This document shows positions 25,032-33,027 of a stretch of 64,000 nt of DNA, in pieces. The notes beneath the pieces are model-generated. The model made no database searches and was not told the DNA's origin. It saw only the letters and a program-made list of their open reading frames with translations. How positions within the stretch are numbered: the first letter of the stretch is position 1; every line of letters starts with the position of its first letter. The position numbers and the translations under genes were made by a program. This DNA comes from Streptomyces sp. NRRL S-87 (GTDB lineage: Bacteria; Actinomycetota; Actinomycetes; Streptomycetales; Streptomycetaceae), in assembly GCF_000719335.1 (NCBI RefSeq), contig NZ_JOGB01000008.1, positions 71,445 to 135,444 on the forward strand, written 5' to 3'.

Positions 25032-26050
25032 CACAGCTCCTCGGCGTAGGCGGCAGCGGCGCTGGCCGGGTTGGTCCACGCCTGATGGGCGGGCACGTTA
25101 GGCCGGATTCCCGGCCGCGCCAAACCACCGGGGCGCGCGTTCATGGCCTCGTTGACCATGCTGGTCAGCACGCTCGGGTGCTTGGGGTTGGCCGCGAAAT
25201 TCGCCAGCCCGGCCCTGATGTGCTCCGGCGCGATGCCCTCACCCAGGAGCTTCTTGGTGATCCGGCCGAGGTGTCCGATCACGTCGCTGGGCGGGCGCTC
25301 GTCGCAGGCGGCAACGTACTCGCCGACGAGCTGGTTGGCCGAGACGCCGTCTGCGGGCGCCATGCGCCCCGTAGGGACAAGAGATCCAGGATCCAAGATC
25401 CTAGATCCAGGCGCCGAGCCCTCTCCGACGCCTCGGGGAAGGTTCGGGGAACCCTCGGAGGATGCCTCCCGACCTGTGCTCTTCGCTGCAGCCTGGCTAA
25501 GGGCGCCGCCCGCGTGGTCGGCGGCCTCCTGCCAGTCGGCGGAGGCCCCACCCGTGTGTCCGGGAGACGTCGACGTGGTCTTGGCGGGCAGGTCGAAAGC
25601 TCGGGGAGCGTTCGGCGAGGTCTCGGCAAGTCCTCGGGGAGCAGTAGACGAACCCTCGGTCCGCTTGGTGCAGGAGCCCTTGCAGGGCGCACACCGGTCG
25701 GCAGCCTGGTGCTGCGGGCAGGAGGGCAGACGCGACTGGCTCGGCTTGTCGATCTTCTGGTGGTCGGACCAGGTCACGATGTGGAGGTAGCGGCGGCCGT
25801 CGCAGCCGGTGTACCGGCAGATCAGGCCGGCGGTCGCGAGCTGGTGGAGGTCGTCTTCGACGTGGACCGAAGTGTGCTCGGCGCGGAGGGGCCAGAGGAG
25901 CCCGGCGATGATCGCGGCGTTGTCGCGGTGGCGACCGTGGTCGTCAGCCTGGGTGAGCAGTCCGAAGAAGGTCCGCTCTGCCTCGACGCGCACTTCGGCC
26001 AGCGACTCGGAGACGAATGCCTCCGGCTTGATGGTTCGTATCCGCGCCAT
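25031..26050 (-). CDS. winged-helix replication-type protein
   Basis: 339 residues. The N-terminal 105 follow a pattern common to actinophage/plasmid replication proteins: 'MARIRTIKPEAFVSESLAEV', 'ERTFFGLLTQADDHGRHRD', 'LHQLATAGLICRY', 'YLHIVTWSDHQKI', consistent with a winged helix. Next comes a Cys/His cluster ('CPQHQAADRCAPCKGSCTK'), a disordered linker, and a C-terminal helical domain ('GHLGRITKKLLGEGIAPEHIRAGLANF') resembling DnaT/replisome-organiser tails. With the adjacent DnaC-like ATPase it is the best candidate for the replication initiator. Confidence 0.7.
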   Translation of the reverse strand: MARIRTIKPEAFVSESLAEVRVEAERTFFGLLTQADDHGRHRDNAAIIAGLLWPLRAEHTSVHVEDDLHQLATAGLICRYTGCDGRRYLHIVTWSDHQKIDKPSQSRLPSCPQHQAADRCAPCKGSCTKRTEGSSTAPRGLAETSPNAPRAFDLPAKTTSTSPGHTGGASADWQEAADHAGGALSQAAAKSTGREASSEGSPNLPRGVGEGSAPGSRILDPGSLVPTGRMAPADGVSANQLVGEYVAACDERPPSDVIGHLGRITKKLLGEGIAPEHIRAGLANFAANPKHPSVLTSMVNEAMNARPGGLARPGIRPNVPAHQAWTNPASAAAAYAEEL

Positions 26051-26051
26051 G

Positions 26052-26378
26052 TCAGCGGCCCCGACCGGCGGCGACCAGGTCGCTGCGTGTGAGGGTGGCG
26101 TCGGCGAGGTGGAGGGTGTGCGGTCGCGTCCAGTCCGCCTGCGGCCAGGCCCGCAGGATCCAGCGGCCCGCGACCCTGGCGGTGGTGCGGCCCAGATCCA
26201 TGGTCTTCCCGGCCTCGTCCTTGACGACGGCGTGCAGGTGGGGCCACGTCTGCTTCGGGTCGTCGAAGCTGACCCGGATGGTGGCCGCGCCCGCGATCAT
26301 GTCCGCGAGCTGGGCGGCGAGGCGGCGCTGGCGGCCAGCGTCCGGGCAGGCCGGGGTTCCGATCGGCATGGCGAGCAT
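26052..26378 (-). CDS. hypothetical protein, 108 aa
   Basis: First gene of the leftward operon. CGGAG lies seven bases before the ATG. A small alpha/beta protein ('ATIRVSFDDPKQTWPHLHAVV', 'ILRAWPQADWTRPHTLHL') with no recognised family. It is one base upstream of the replication-type gene and probably co-regulated. Confidence 0.65.
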   Translation of the reverse strand: MLAMPIGTPACPDAGRQRRLAAQLADMIAGAATIRVSFDDPKQTWPHLHAVVKDEAGKTMDLGRTTARVAGRWILRAWPQADWTRPHTLHLADATLTRSDLVAAGRGR

Positions 26379-26454
26379 GCGATACTCCGTCTTTCGTAGG
26401 AGCGCGGTGCGGCGGTTCTCGTGCAAAAGCCCCGCCGCCCGCGTGATGTGTATG

Positions 26455-26472
26455 GGCACCTCTCGGGGTGCC
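26455..26472. repeat. short hairpin
   Basis: GGCACC-TCTCGG-GGTGCC, a 6-bp perfect stem with a 6-base loop, directly followed by a larger hairpin. The pair could form an attenuator or protein site ahead of the leftward operon. Confidence 0.5.
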
Positions 26473-26476
26473 GACC

Positions 26477-26514
26477 CGGCGCTTGGGAGTTGGTAGCTCC
26501 CGGGCGCCGGTTTT
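26477..26514 (+). terminator. terminator-like hairpin with T-tract
   Basis: CCGGCGC-TTGGGAG / CTCCCGG-GCGCCGG (one G-T pair, 6-base loop) followed by TTTT on the plus strand. It would stop rightward transcription, yet no rightward gene precedes it. It might end an antisense or small RNA opposing the replication operon. That is speculative. Confidence 0.5.
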
Positions 26515-26942
26515 CGTTACCGAGCCACGTCACGGACCATGCGCCCGCATTCGCCCCACCTCCTCCTCGGTCTGTCTCTCCTCAGGCATACGGCGTGACT
26601 CCCGCAGGCAGGGGTTGCGTGTCCCGGCGTCTTACGGCCCAGTCGGTTCGTGCCTTTCACCTGCTCTTTGCGTCCCTCCCCGGGTCGCCACCCGGCGGGG
26701 GACGACGAACATATGTAGACACCTGTGGCAAGTCCATCCCTGGCTCGTTACAGGTCGCACAAGCTCACGACGGCCGGTGTCGGGGAAGGTAGTCCCACGA
26801 CCGGCCGGCAACGACTGGACCGAATCCGACGGCGGGTTACGCGAGCGGTCACGACAACGCAACGTGCACAGAGGTCCCCCAGGGCTGGCACCATAGAGAG
26901 CCGGAGCCCAGCCAGCAGGTGCGATACGGAAACGTACGTCAG

Positions 26943-26973
26943 TTGCAGAAATGTATCAAGCCTGGGCTACAGT
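26943..26973 (+). promoter_or_regulatory. possible promoter of XRE regulator
   Basis: TTGCAG, then 19 bases, then TACAGT, about 55 bases before the GTG start of the regulator. The region is locally AT-richer than the flanks. The match to sigma-70-type boxes is only moderate. Confidence 0.4.
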
Positions 26974-27025
26974 TGCCTCTAGAGGCCGCCACCACCGGCC
27001 CGATCGCCACCCTGCAGGAGTTCAT

Positions 27026-27898
27026 GTGCCACGTCAGTTCGACGGCAGCCGCGTGCGCGCTGTCCGGCGGGGCAAGGACCTCCACCAGAAGGAATTGGCC
27101 GAGATGGTGGGCGTCAGCGCCCCCACGGTCGCGCGATGGGAGAGCGGCCAGGACTTCCCCAAGGGTGAGAAGCTCCCCGCGATTGCGGCGGCGCTCGGTC
27201 AGTCGCTTGATGTCCTTTTCCCCCACGACGGTCCGCTGGACCTGCAGCTCCTGCGCTGCGACGCCGGCCTCAGCGTGGCGCAGGCCGCTGCGATCATCGA
27301 TGCGAGCCGCGTGCCGGTGAGCAATGCCGAATCCGGCCGGCGCCGGCTCAGTGATGCTTACGTGCAGCCGCTCGCGGAGGCGTACGGGGTAACCGAAGAG
27401 GAGTTGCTGGCCGCCCAGGACTGCTCGTTCGGGCTTCGCCCCAGGGCCTCGCGTGACGAGCATGCGTCCGCACCCCGCACGGTGGGAGAGAAGATCAACT
27501 ACCTCCTGCAGCACGGGTACGTTGGTCAGGAAGCGCCCTCCGATGAGGAGATTGCGCGGATCGTCAACGAGCATGCGGGCGTGGCGGCCGTCACCGCCGA
27601 CGACATCGCCGCCCTTCGCACGGGCGCCACGACGGAGGCTTCTGATGTGGTGCGTGCCGGCCTAGCTGAGGCGCTTCAGGTCGACGCGGCCCTCTTCCAG
27701 GACGATGCCGAGGTCGACCCTGCGGCCCGCGAATTCCTGGAGGCACTCCGCTTCCTCGGCTCCATTCACAGGGGGCAGATCCTCGGCCTGGCTGCCCGCG
27801 GCAACGGCGGGGGCCTGTCTGCCGAGATGATGGCCAAGATCAACGAGCTCGTCGGAGAGCTGAAGCACAAGCTGCCAGAGGTGCAGGACGGGAAGTGA
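27026..27898 (+). CDS. XRE-family regulator with EspR-like domain
   Basis: 290 residues. An N-terminal helix-turn-helix ('QKELAEMVGVSAPTVARWESG') is followed by a second ('SVAQAAAIIDASRVPVSNAESG') and an EspR-like segment ('VGEKINYLLQHGYVG', 'SDEEIARIVNEHAGV', 'TADDIAALRTG'). The start is GTG with GGAG close upstream. It faces away from the replication/transfer operon across a 647-base control region, the usual position for the master repressor of an integrative element. It converges on a HAD gene with a bidirectional terminator between them. Confidence 0.75.
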   Translation: MPRQFDGSRVRAVRRGKDLHQKELAEMVGVSAPTVARWESGQDFPKGEKLPAIAAALGQSLDVLFPHDGPLDLQLLRCDAGLSVAQAAAIIDASRVPVSNAESGRRRLSDAYVQPLAEAYGVTEEELLAAQDCSFGLRPRASRDEHASAPRTVGEKINYLLQHGYVGQEAPSDEEIARIVNEHAGVAAVTADDIAALRTGATTEASDVVRAGLAEALQVDAALFQDDAEVDPAAREFLEALRFLGSIHRGQILGLAARGNGGGLSAEMMAKINELVGELKHKLPEVQDGK

Positions 27899-28037
27899 CG
27901 CCGTCGGCGAGCACTCCTCACGGGCTTGGAATTCCGAGGCGTTTCCGCTCCGCCAGCTTGGCGTCTGATACAGACCGTCGGCCGTGCGATGACCAGGCCG
28001 ATGCGAGCGCTTTCGCAGCCGCGTCAATGGCCGACAG

Positions 28038-28089
28038 CAGCGAAGGGACGACGGCGATACCCAGGGGTATCGCCGTCGTCCCTTCGCTG
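28038..28089. terminator. 25-bp perfect inverted repeat, bidirectional terminator
   Basis: Left arm CAGCGAAGGGACGACGGCGA-TACCC and its exact reverse complement, separated by two bases. It lies between the convergent XRE and HAD genes, so it should stop transcription from both sides. The arm is longer than usual for such terminators. Confidence 0.8.
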
Positions 28090-28272
28090 TTCGTGTTCCT
28101 GGCGCTCCAACCCCGAGGGCAGAGGCTTGCTCACCCTCCGCCTCCGCTGCTGCCGCGGCGGGCGAGCGTCGACGTCCCGGGCAAGTTTGCCGTCCCGAGG
28201 TGTGGGCGAGCAGAGTCGGCGGCTCGACTCCGACATCGAGACCGGTCGGACCGCCGCGCGGCCGGCGCCGGA

Positions 28273-28902
28273 CTAAGACGCCGTGAGGTCCACGCCGAGC
28301 AGCTCGGAGAGAGTGGCCACCGTGTGCTGGGGGTCCTGGTTGTGCACCCCCGCGAGGCCGAGCTGTTCTGCTGCCTGGACGTACGCTTCGGTGTCGTCGA
28401 CGAAGACGCACTCATCGGCCGACAGATCCATGAGCTTGAGCGTGATCTCGAAGAGCTCGGGGTCGGGCTTGCGCAGCAGGTGCTGCTCGGAGATCACCAC
28501 GACGTCGTACAGCCGCTCAAGCTCGTAGCCGTCGTACAGGTCCCAAGGGGCGAGCCCCACGCTGTTGGACAGGATGCCCACCTTGATCCCGGCCCGCCTC
28601 GCCGCGGCTGCCGCATTGATCATCAGCGGCTCGGGGCGAAGTGCGCCGAAGATACGGCCCATCAAGTTGTCAGCCGGCACGCCCAGCATCTTGCCCGCGA
28701 ACTCGTTCCACTCAGTCTGGGAGACCACTCCGCGCTCGAGGTCGCTGGTGATCCGGACGCCCTCCTCGTCCTTGTACAGGGCCCTGAGGCAGGCGCCCTG
28801 CGGGAGGCCCTCGCGCTGCTCGAACGCGAGCACTGCGGGCAGCAGCGGAGTGGTGAGAACGCCTCCAAAATCGAGGATGAGGCCCGTGCGGCGGTTGGAC
28901 AT
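28273..28902 (-). CDS. HAD-superfamily hydrolase, 'DFGGV' subtype
   Basis: 209 residues. Motif I 'LILDFGGVLT' supplies the nucleophile Asp but has Gly where phosphatases carry the second Asp. Motif II is 'GILSNS', motif III 'LLRKPDPELFEI', motif IV 'VFVDDTEAYV'. This subtype resembles the N-terminal domain of epoxide hydrolases and haloacid dehalogenase-like proteins; substrate unknown. Single gene, leftward. Confidence 0.85.
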   Translation of the reverse strand: MSNRRTGLILDFGGVLTTPLLPAVLAFEQREGLPQGACLRALYKDEEGVRITSDLERGVVSQTEWNEFAGKMLGVPADNLMGRIFGALRPEPLMINAAAAARRAGIKVGILSNSVGLAPWDLYDGYELERLYDVVVISEQHLLRKPDPELFEITLKLMDLSADECVFVDDTEAYVQAAEQLGLAGVHNQDPQHTVATLSELLGVDLTAS

Positions 28903-29152
28903 GCGAGAACTCCAGATTGCTGAGATTTCGGACGCCCATCCAGACCGGATAGCGTCACTGCCCGGCTACGTGTGGCGACGGGAGTAGAGGTGCGTCGCAG
29001 GCCGGGGTGCACTTACGAGGCGGAACACGACCTATCGGTCCGCATGGCCACGGTACCAGCCCAGTTCATGCGGCGGACGGTGCCAAATCTCACTCACCAT
29101 CCCGCCATTCAAGATCGCTATGCAGAAATCAGGCTGTGACGCTAAGGGCAGA

Positions 29153-30418
29153 CTAGCGGCCCGGTTCGGATTCCACCTCTATGGAATGCAGGAGAAGCCC
29201 CCGAGCTTGATCCGTGGTGATGTGCGAGTAGGCCGTGCTGACTCGCGCAAGCCACGCCGCTTCACTATCGGTGTCAACGAACGGCTTCTCTCTCAGAGGG
29301 GCAGTGGCGTACGGGTTGGCTTGCGCGGTGTCAGCAGCCTGGAGTGCGGCCTTAATCCAGTACGCTTCCGCAGCCGGCTCAGGATCAGGGTGCGATGCGG
29401 TGATGTCCTCTGCGGCGAACATCAGGTCTCGTGGAGCGTAATAGCGAAGCTTCTCGCAAGCGTCAGCAATGTCCTGAGTCCATCGGTCCAGGCGGACATC
29501 AATGGGGACGCGTATGTGCCTGAGTTCCGCGAGACGCCGCCCTGGTGGATACAGGCTCGTCCCGGGAAACGCATCCACCAGGTCAAACCAGAGCGGGTAA
29601 GTCCTGTACAGGGTGAGCCAAGTTCTCCACCGGGCGGCCGCCGCACGGGTGGTGGGAATACTCGCACCTACGGCAACGAACAGGAAGAGCAGGTTCATCC
29701 ACATCGCTGTGGCGTCCACAAGGAGCCGGACCGTGGAGGGGCTTAGAGGGAACGCGACCGCAGCCCAAAGGATGGTGATACGCACCAACGTGTGGGCCAG
29801 CCCCATCCACATGGAAATACCCATCAAGCCCAGCCCAACACGCATGCTCGTGTTCTCGACCCGTCGCGCCGCCCTCGTCCACTGGTAGCCGCAAACTGCG
29901 GTCGTGATGAGCGGAAAGAAGTAGAACACGGTCATGTAGACCGCGACCCCCCATTGCCCAGCGTGGTCAATGAGGAAGTTCTGGCTCGGCTTGTCGCGGT
30001 CCACCACGGTGAAAAACAGGACCGTGAGCAGAATGACGCCTATCACTCCCGTCCCGTAGGACACGCGGGCGATCCAGCGGGAGACCGCTACGTGCCGGGG
30101 GACGACGGTCTCCGAGCTCCTCCCATAGCTAGTGGCGACGTAGGTGAGGGCCGCGATGATCGCCGCGGTACTGGCGAAGTGTCTGAGTAGGGCGCTCAGG
30201 TCCACTACCGGAATGCGATCCACCGCGTCCATTACTGCTGGCGTGTAGAGCCAGAGAGCTACGGCGAATCCCGCGTAACCGCCCCACAGCGCCCGGCGGT
30301 GAGCATCGGCGTACCGAACTGCAGGGAATCGCCATACGGCGATGAGGGTCATCACGGCCGCAGTAAGGTATTTGATGTAGTCGAACACGAAACCAGTGGG
30401 TATCTGCGTCGGCTGCAC
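29153..30418 (-). CDS. MAB_1171c-like membrane protein (DUF6545-type)
   Basis: 421 residues. Seven or so hydrophobic helices in the first 250 residues, then a soluble tail containing 'RTWLTLYRTYPLWFDLVDAFP' and 'DVRLDRWTQDIADACEKLRYY', the layout of the Streptomyces MAB_1171c putative transporter group. These genes commonly sit beside XRE and ImmA/IrrE-type genes, and an ImmA gene lies 120 bases upstream here. Molecular function is not established. The locus is AT-richer than the rest of the element. Confidence 0.75.
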   Translation of the reverse strand: MQPTQIPTGFVFDYIKYLTAAVMTLIAVWRFPAVRYADAHRRALWGGYAGFAVALWLYTPAVMDAVDRIPVVDLSALLRHFASTAAIIAALTYVATSYGRSSETVVPRHVAVSRWIARVSYGTGVIGVILLTVLFFTVVDRDKPSQNFLIDHAGQWGVAVYMTVFYFFPLITTAVCGYQWTRAARRVENTSMRVGLGLMGISMWMGLAHTLVRITILWAAVAFPLSPSTVRLLVDATAMWMNLLFLFVAVGASIPTTRAAAARWRTWLTLYRTYPLWFDLVDAFPGTSLYPPGRRLAELRHIRVPIDVRLDRWTQDIADACEKLRYYAPRDLMFAAEDITASHPDPEPAAEAYWIKAALQAADTAQANPYATAPLREKPFVDTDSEAAWLARVSTAYSHITTDQARGLLLHSIEVESEPGR

Positions 30419-30537
30419 GTTTCGCCGACCCGAGAGCTCAGTCGGCCGCAGCCTTGATTGCCAATAGGTGGACTGCGCGATGTGGCGGAAGCCGCAAGGT
30501 CGAGATCTGCGCCTCAGTGGCCGCCAGTCGATCGTGA

Positions 30538-31095
30538 CTAAAGTCGTCGCCGCGGTGGAGCAGCGACTGGGTGAGCAAGTGAATGCTCCAGGAGGCTGAC
30601 CATGTCATCTCCCGTGAACGACTGACGGCGTGCCAGCCGCTTGATCAGTGAGGCCGAAAGCTCGGCCTGCTTTTCCTCAGTGCTGCCAAAATCTACGCGC
30701 CCTTGGATCAGGGCCGACGGGAAACGCCGCAGGACTTCCTGACGAACGCGCTCAGGGACGTACCGCTCGACCTCTGCATCATTCAGGGAGGTACCGTGGT
30801 TCAGCCACTCGTGCGCGAGCTCATGGAGAATGATGTGCTCGGTTTGATTGCGACTTGAACGGCGGCGATAGAGAATGATCGTGAACTCCGGCGCTTTGAC
30901 CCGGAGACCGCATGCCGTACCCAGGCCACCGTCGGTGTCATCCAGCGGCACCAGTCGAATCTGGCGCCCGAGCGCGCCCTCCATATTCCGCACCAGTGCC
31001 TCGACACTGAAAGGAGCGGGAACAGGGAGATCGGAAAGCAGGCTCTCACACTCTCTCACGAGGGCGCGCCGTGAAGGGTCCCTACGCCAACGCAT
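30538..31095 (-). CDS. ImmA/IrrE-type metallopeptidase
   Basis: 185 residues with the zinc motif H91-E92-x-x-H95 in 'IILHELAHEWLNHG' and a downstream Glu-containing helix ('EEKQAELSASLIKRLARR'). ImmA/IrrE peptidases cleave XRE-type repressors in integrative elements. The partner XRE that normally overlaps such genes is not adjacent. The nearest are at 27.0 and 38 kb. It precedes the MAB_1171c-like gene in the same direction and probably shares a transcript with it. Confidence 0.8.
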   Translation of the reverse strand: MRWRRDPSRRALVRECESLLSDLPVPAPFSVEALVRNMEGALGRQIRLVPLDDTDGGLGTACGLRVKAPEFTIILYRRRSSRNQTEHIILHELAHEWLNHGTSLNDAEVERYVPERVRQEVLRRFPSALIQGRVDFGSTEEKQAELSASLIKRLARRQSFTGDDMVSLLEHSLAHPVAAPPRRRL

Positions 31096-31365
31096 CGTTG
31101 CTCCATTGAAATGCCACTGAGGTGTTCACTGCCAGCCCGCGAGGCGCTAGTAGCCAGGAGCTTGTTGTTGAGGTGCGCGTTGGTCGGCCGACACACGCTG
31201 TCTCCGCCTAATCGCACAAGGAGGAAAGTGCGATCCACGCAGGACGGGCTGTTGTGAAGGTCACCCAAGCGCGACGGGCTCGCAATCTGGATCCCAAGAT
31301 CGAAATTGCGCGACTGCACGGTAATTGAATTTTGAATGCTTCCGAGGTGAGGTCGGTCCGCTGCC

Positions 31366-31640
31366 CTACTTTTTCAGTCGCTTCCAGCAAATGGGGCTGG
31401 AGACGAGGAAGATGAAGACGTTGTGGAGTTCGGTGCGGCGTCCCCAGCGGACAGCGACGCGTTTGAACGGGTGGAGCAGCGTCGGCTCGACGCCGCAACG
31501 GTCCTCGCCCGGCCCCTCGATGTTCGGGGCGCCCCTGCAGGAGATGACCGGAAGGATCCGGCGCCTGCGCAGTTCGCGGCGGTTGGGGTCGGAGTCCGTA
31601 TCCCTTGTCGCCGAGCGATACGGACTCGGCCCGCGCTCTC
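31366..31640 (-). mobile_element. IS5-type transposase remnant
   Basis: On the minus strand one frame reads 'DSDPNRRELRRRRILPVISC', 'RGAPNIEG', 'FKRVAVRWGRRTELHNVFIF' and ends 'ICWKRLKK' then TAG. This is the C-terminal third of an IS5-family (IS427-like) transposase. The preceding 'ESVSLGDKGY' segment is in another frame, joined by a one-base shift. The 5' part is missing. No terminal inverted repeat could be confirmed. Confidence 0.75.
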
Positions 31641-31644
31641 AGGT

Positions 31645-32865
31645 CTACGGGCGCACTTGGATCAGCGCGTGAGTACCGCTCGTACGCCAAACAGCCCCGG
31701 ACCGTTCGAGGGCGTCCAGCGTTCCCTGCTTGAGGCCGACGACAACATCGGACTTCAGGGTCCGGAGCGCCGCGACGGGCCCGGGGAAGTGGGCTGTGCG
31801 CTCGGCGAACGGCACGGTCGGGTGCCACAGCCGGTCGCCCACCAGGCGGCGGTAGTTGAGATCACCCTTCAGGATCGTGAGTGCGGCATCCGCGAACTCC
31901 TTCCGCAGGTCCTCGGGCATCTCTTCATACGGCAACGGATCGCAGAAGAACGGGTGGGTGCAGGCCTCCAGGCTTCCCGCCGCCATGGCCCTCCAGAGTC
32001 GGCCGCCGATCCGGCCTGCTTCGCCGGGTGCCTCCGTGAGGCGGCGGAGGCAGTCGACCACGTCCGCGGTCATCGCGTCGGAGACGTAGTACGGGTAGGG
32101 CTTGACGTGAAGCACGACCTGCTCGGCGTGCCCGTGTTCGAGGAGGTGGTCGATGAGGACGAGGTCGGGAATCAGCTCACGTCCCGCGTTGTCGGCCACC
32201 ACGGCTACGGCGGCCGACGTGCCGGCGGGCAGGAGCTCCCACAGTGTGGCGCTGTCGTCGGCGACCAGGGCCGAGACTGCGGTGTCACCCGTTGCCGACT
32301 CCCCCGCCGAGACCCGGAAGCCGAGGTCTGCGCGGTTGCCCCAGAGTGAGGCGTGAAGGAGGGCCGTGGCCCGCTCCTCAGCCGGGGCGCTCGCGAGCGC
32401 GTCGAGGGCCCGCAGCTCCTCGTCCACCGCGTCGCCTCGCAGTTCGGCCTGCTTGAACGGCGCGAAGGGATCGACTCCCTGCCACGGACCGGCACCGAAG
32501 TACCCGACCGCGCCCAGGAGCCTGCGATAGAAGTAGCTCTCCGCCCACAGAAGCGGGGCGTCGTACCAGGAGCGCCCGAAGTGCTCATTCCCCCAGGCCG
32601 CCCAGCGCTCGTGGTCGTGGTCCGCGGGGGCGAGTGGTTGGACGACACCGTTGGCGATCTCGTCCAGCAGGGCGTCGAGCGCCTCGTGCTGCCGGAGGCC
32701 GTAGGGGAAGGCGTCTCGTACCTGCTGGATGAGGGCAGGGTGGCGCTGAGCCAGCACACTCCAGGCGAACGAGCCGGGCTCGTTGCCCAGGACGACCGGC
32801 GCACCACCTGGGCCGACGTGCGGCACACCTTCGTCGCCCGAGGCACGGGAAGACTTCGCTCTCAT
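31645..32865 (-). CDS. ARMT1-like damage-control phosphatase
   Basis: 406 residues with the DUF89/ARMT1 features: 'DNAGRELIPDLVLIDHLLEHG' (in two parts), 'VVLHVKPYPYYVSDAM' and 'LTILKGDLNYRRLVGD'. The family hydrolyses harmful or excess sugar-phosphate and related metabolites using a divalent metal. Length fits the family. The 3' end abuts the transposase remnant, so the last residues may be altered by that insertion. It lies upstream of the remnant and downstream of the SIR2 gene on the same strand. Confidence 0.75.
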   Translation of the reverse strand: MRAKSSRASGDEGVPHVGPGGAPVVLGNEPGSFAWSVLAQRHPALIQQVRDAFPYGLRQHEALDALLDEIANGVVQPLAPADHDHERWAAWGNEHFGRSWYDAPLLWAESYFYRRLLGAVGYFGAGPWQGVDPFAPFKQAELRGDAVDEELRALDALASAPAEERATALLHASLWGNRADLGFRVSAGESATGDTAVSALVADDSATLWELLPAGTSAAVAVVADNAGRELIPDLVLIDHLLEHGHAEQVVLHVKPYPYYVSDAMTADVVDCLRRLTEAPGEAGRIGGRLWRAMAAGSLEACTHPFFCDPLPYEEMPEDLRKEFADAALTILKGDLNYRRLVGDRLWHPTVPFAERTAHFPGPVAALRTLKSDVVVGLKQGTLDALERSGAVWRTSGTHALIQVRP

Positions 32866-33027
32866 GGTGCCGAGGCCCTTCGCACATCGCTCACATGGCC
32901 ATGATCCCCGAGGGCATGCCCGCTGTCAGTCCAGCCCGCCGGCGGCACCGCCACACCGGGCACGCGGAGCATCTGCGGGCCGAAGCTCTGGCGTGCTGTC
33001 AAGCTGTCAGAGCCACTCATTTGCACA

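Larger units (their letters stand above)
26379..27025. promoter_or_regulatory. 647-base divergent control region
   Basis: Separates the leftward replication/transfer operon from the rightward XRE regulator. Contains two hairpins (26455-26472 and 26477-26510) and a likely promoter for the regulator. No gene is evident. As the only long noncoding region flanked by replication genes and a repressor-type gene, it is the natural place for operators and perhaps the replication origin; the latter is inference. Confidence 0.5.

Noticed and set aside
23650..25128. Long leftward frame of 492 codons covering whiB and part of the DnaC-like gene
   Set aside because: Only the last 188 codons are WhiB with a proper ribosome site. 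The rest is the out-of-frame complement of the DnaC-like gene with Arg/Pro-rich composition.
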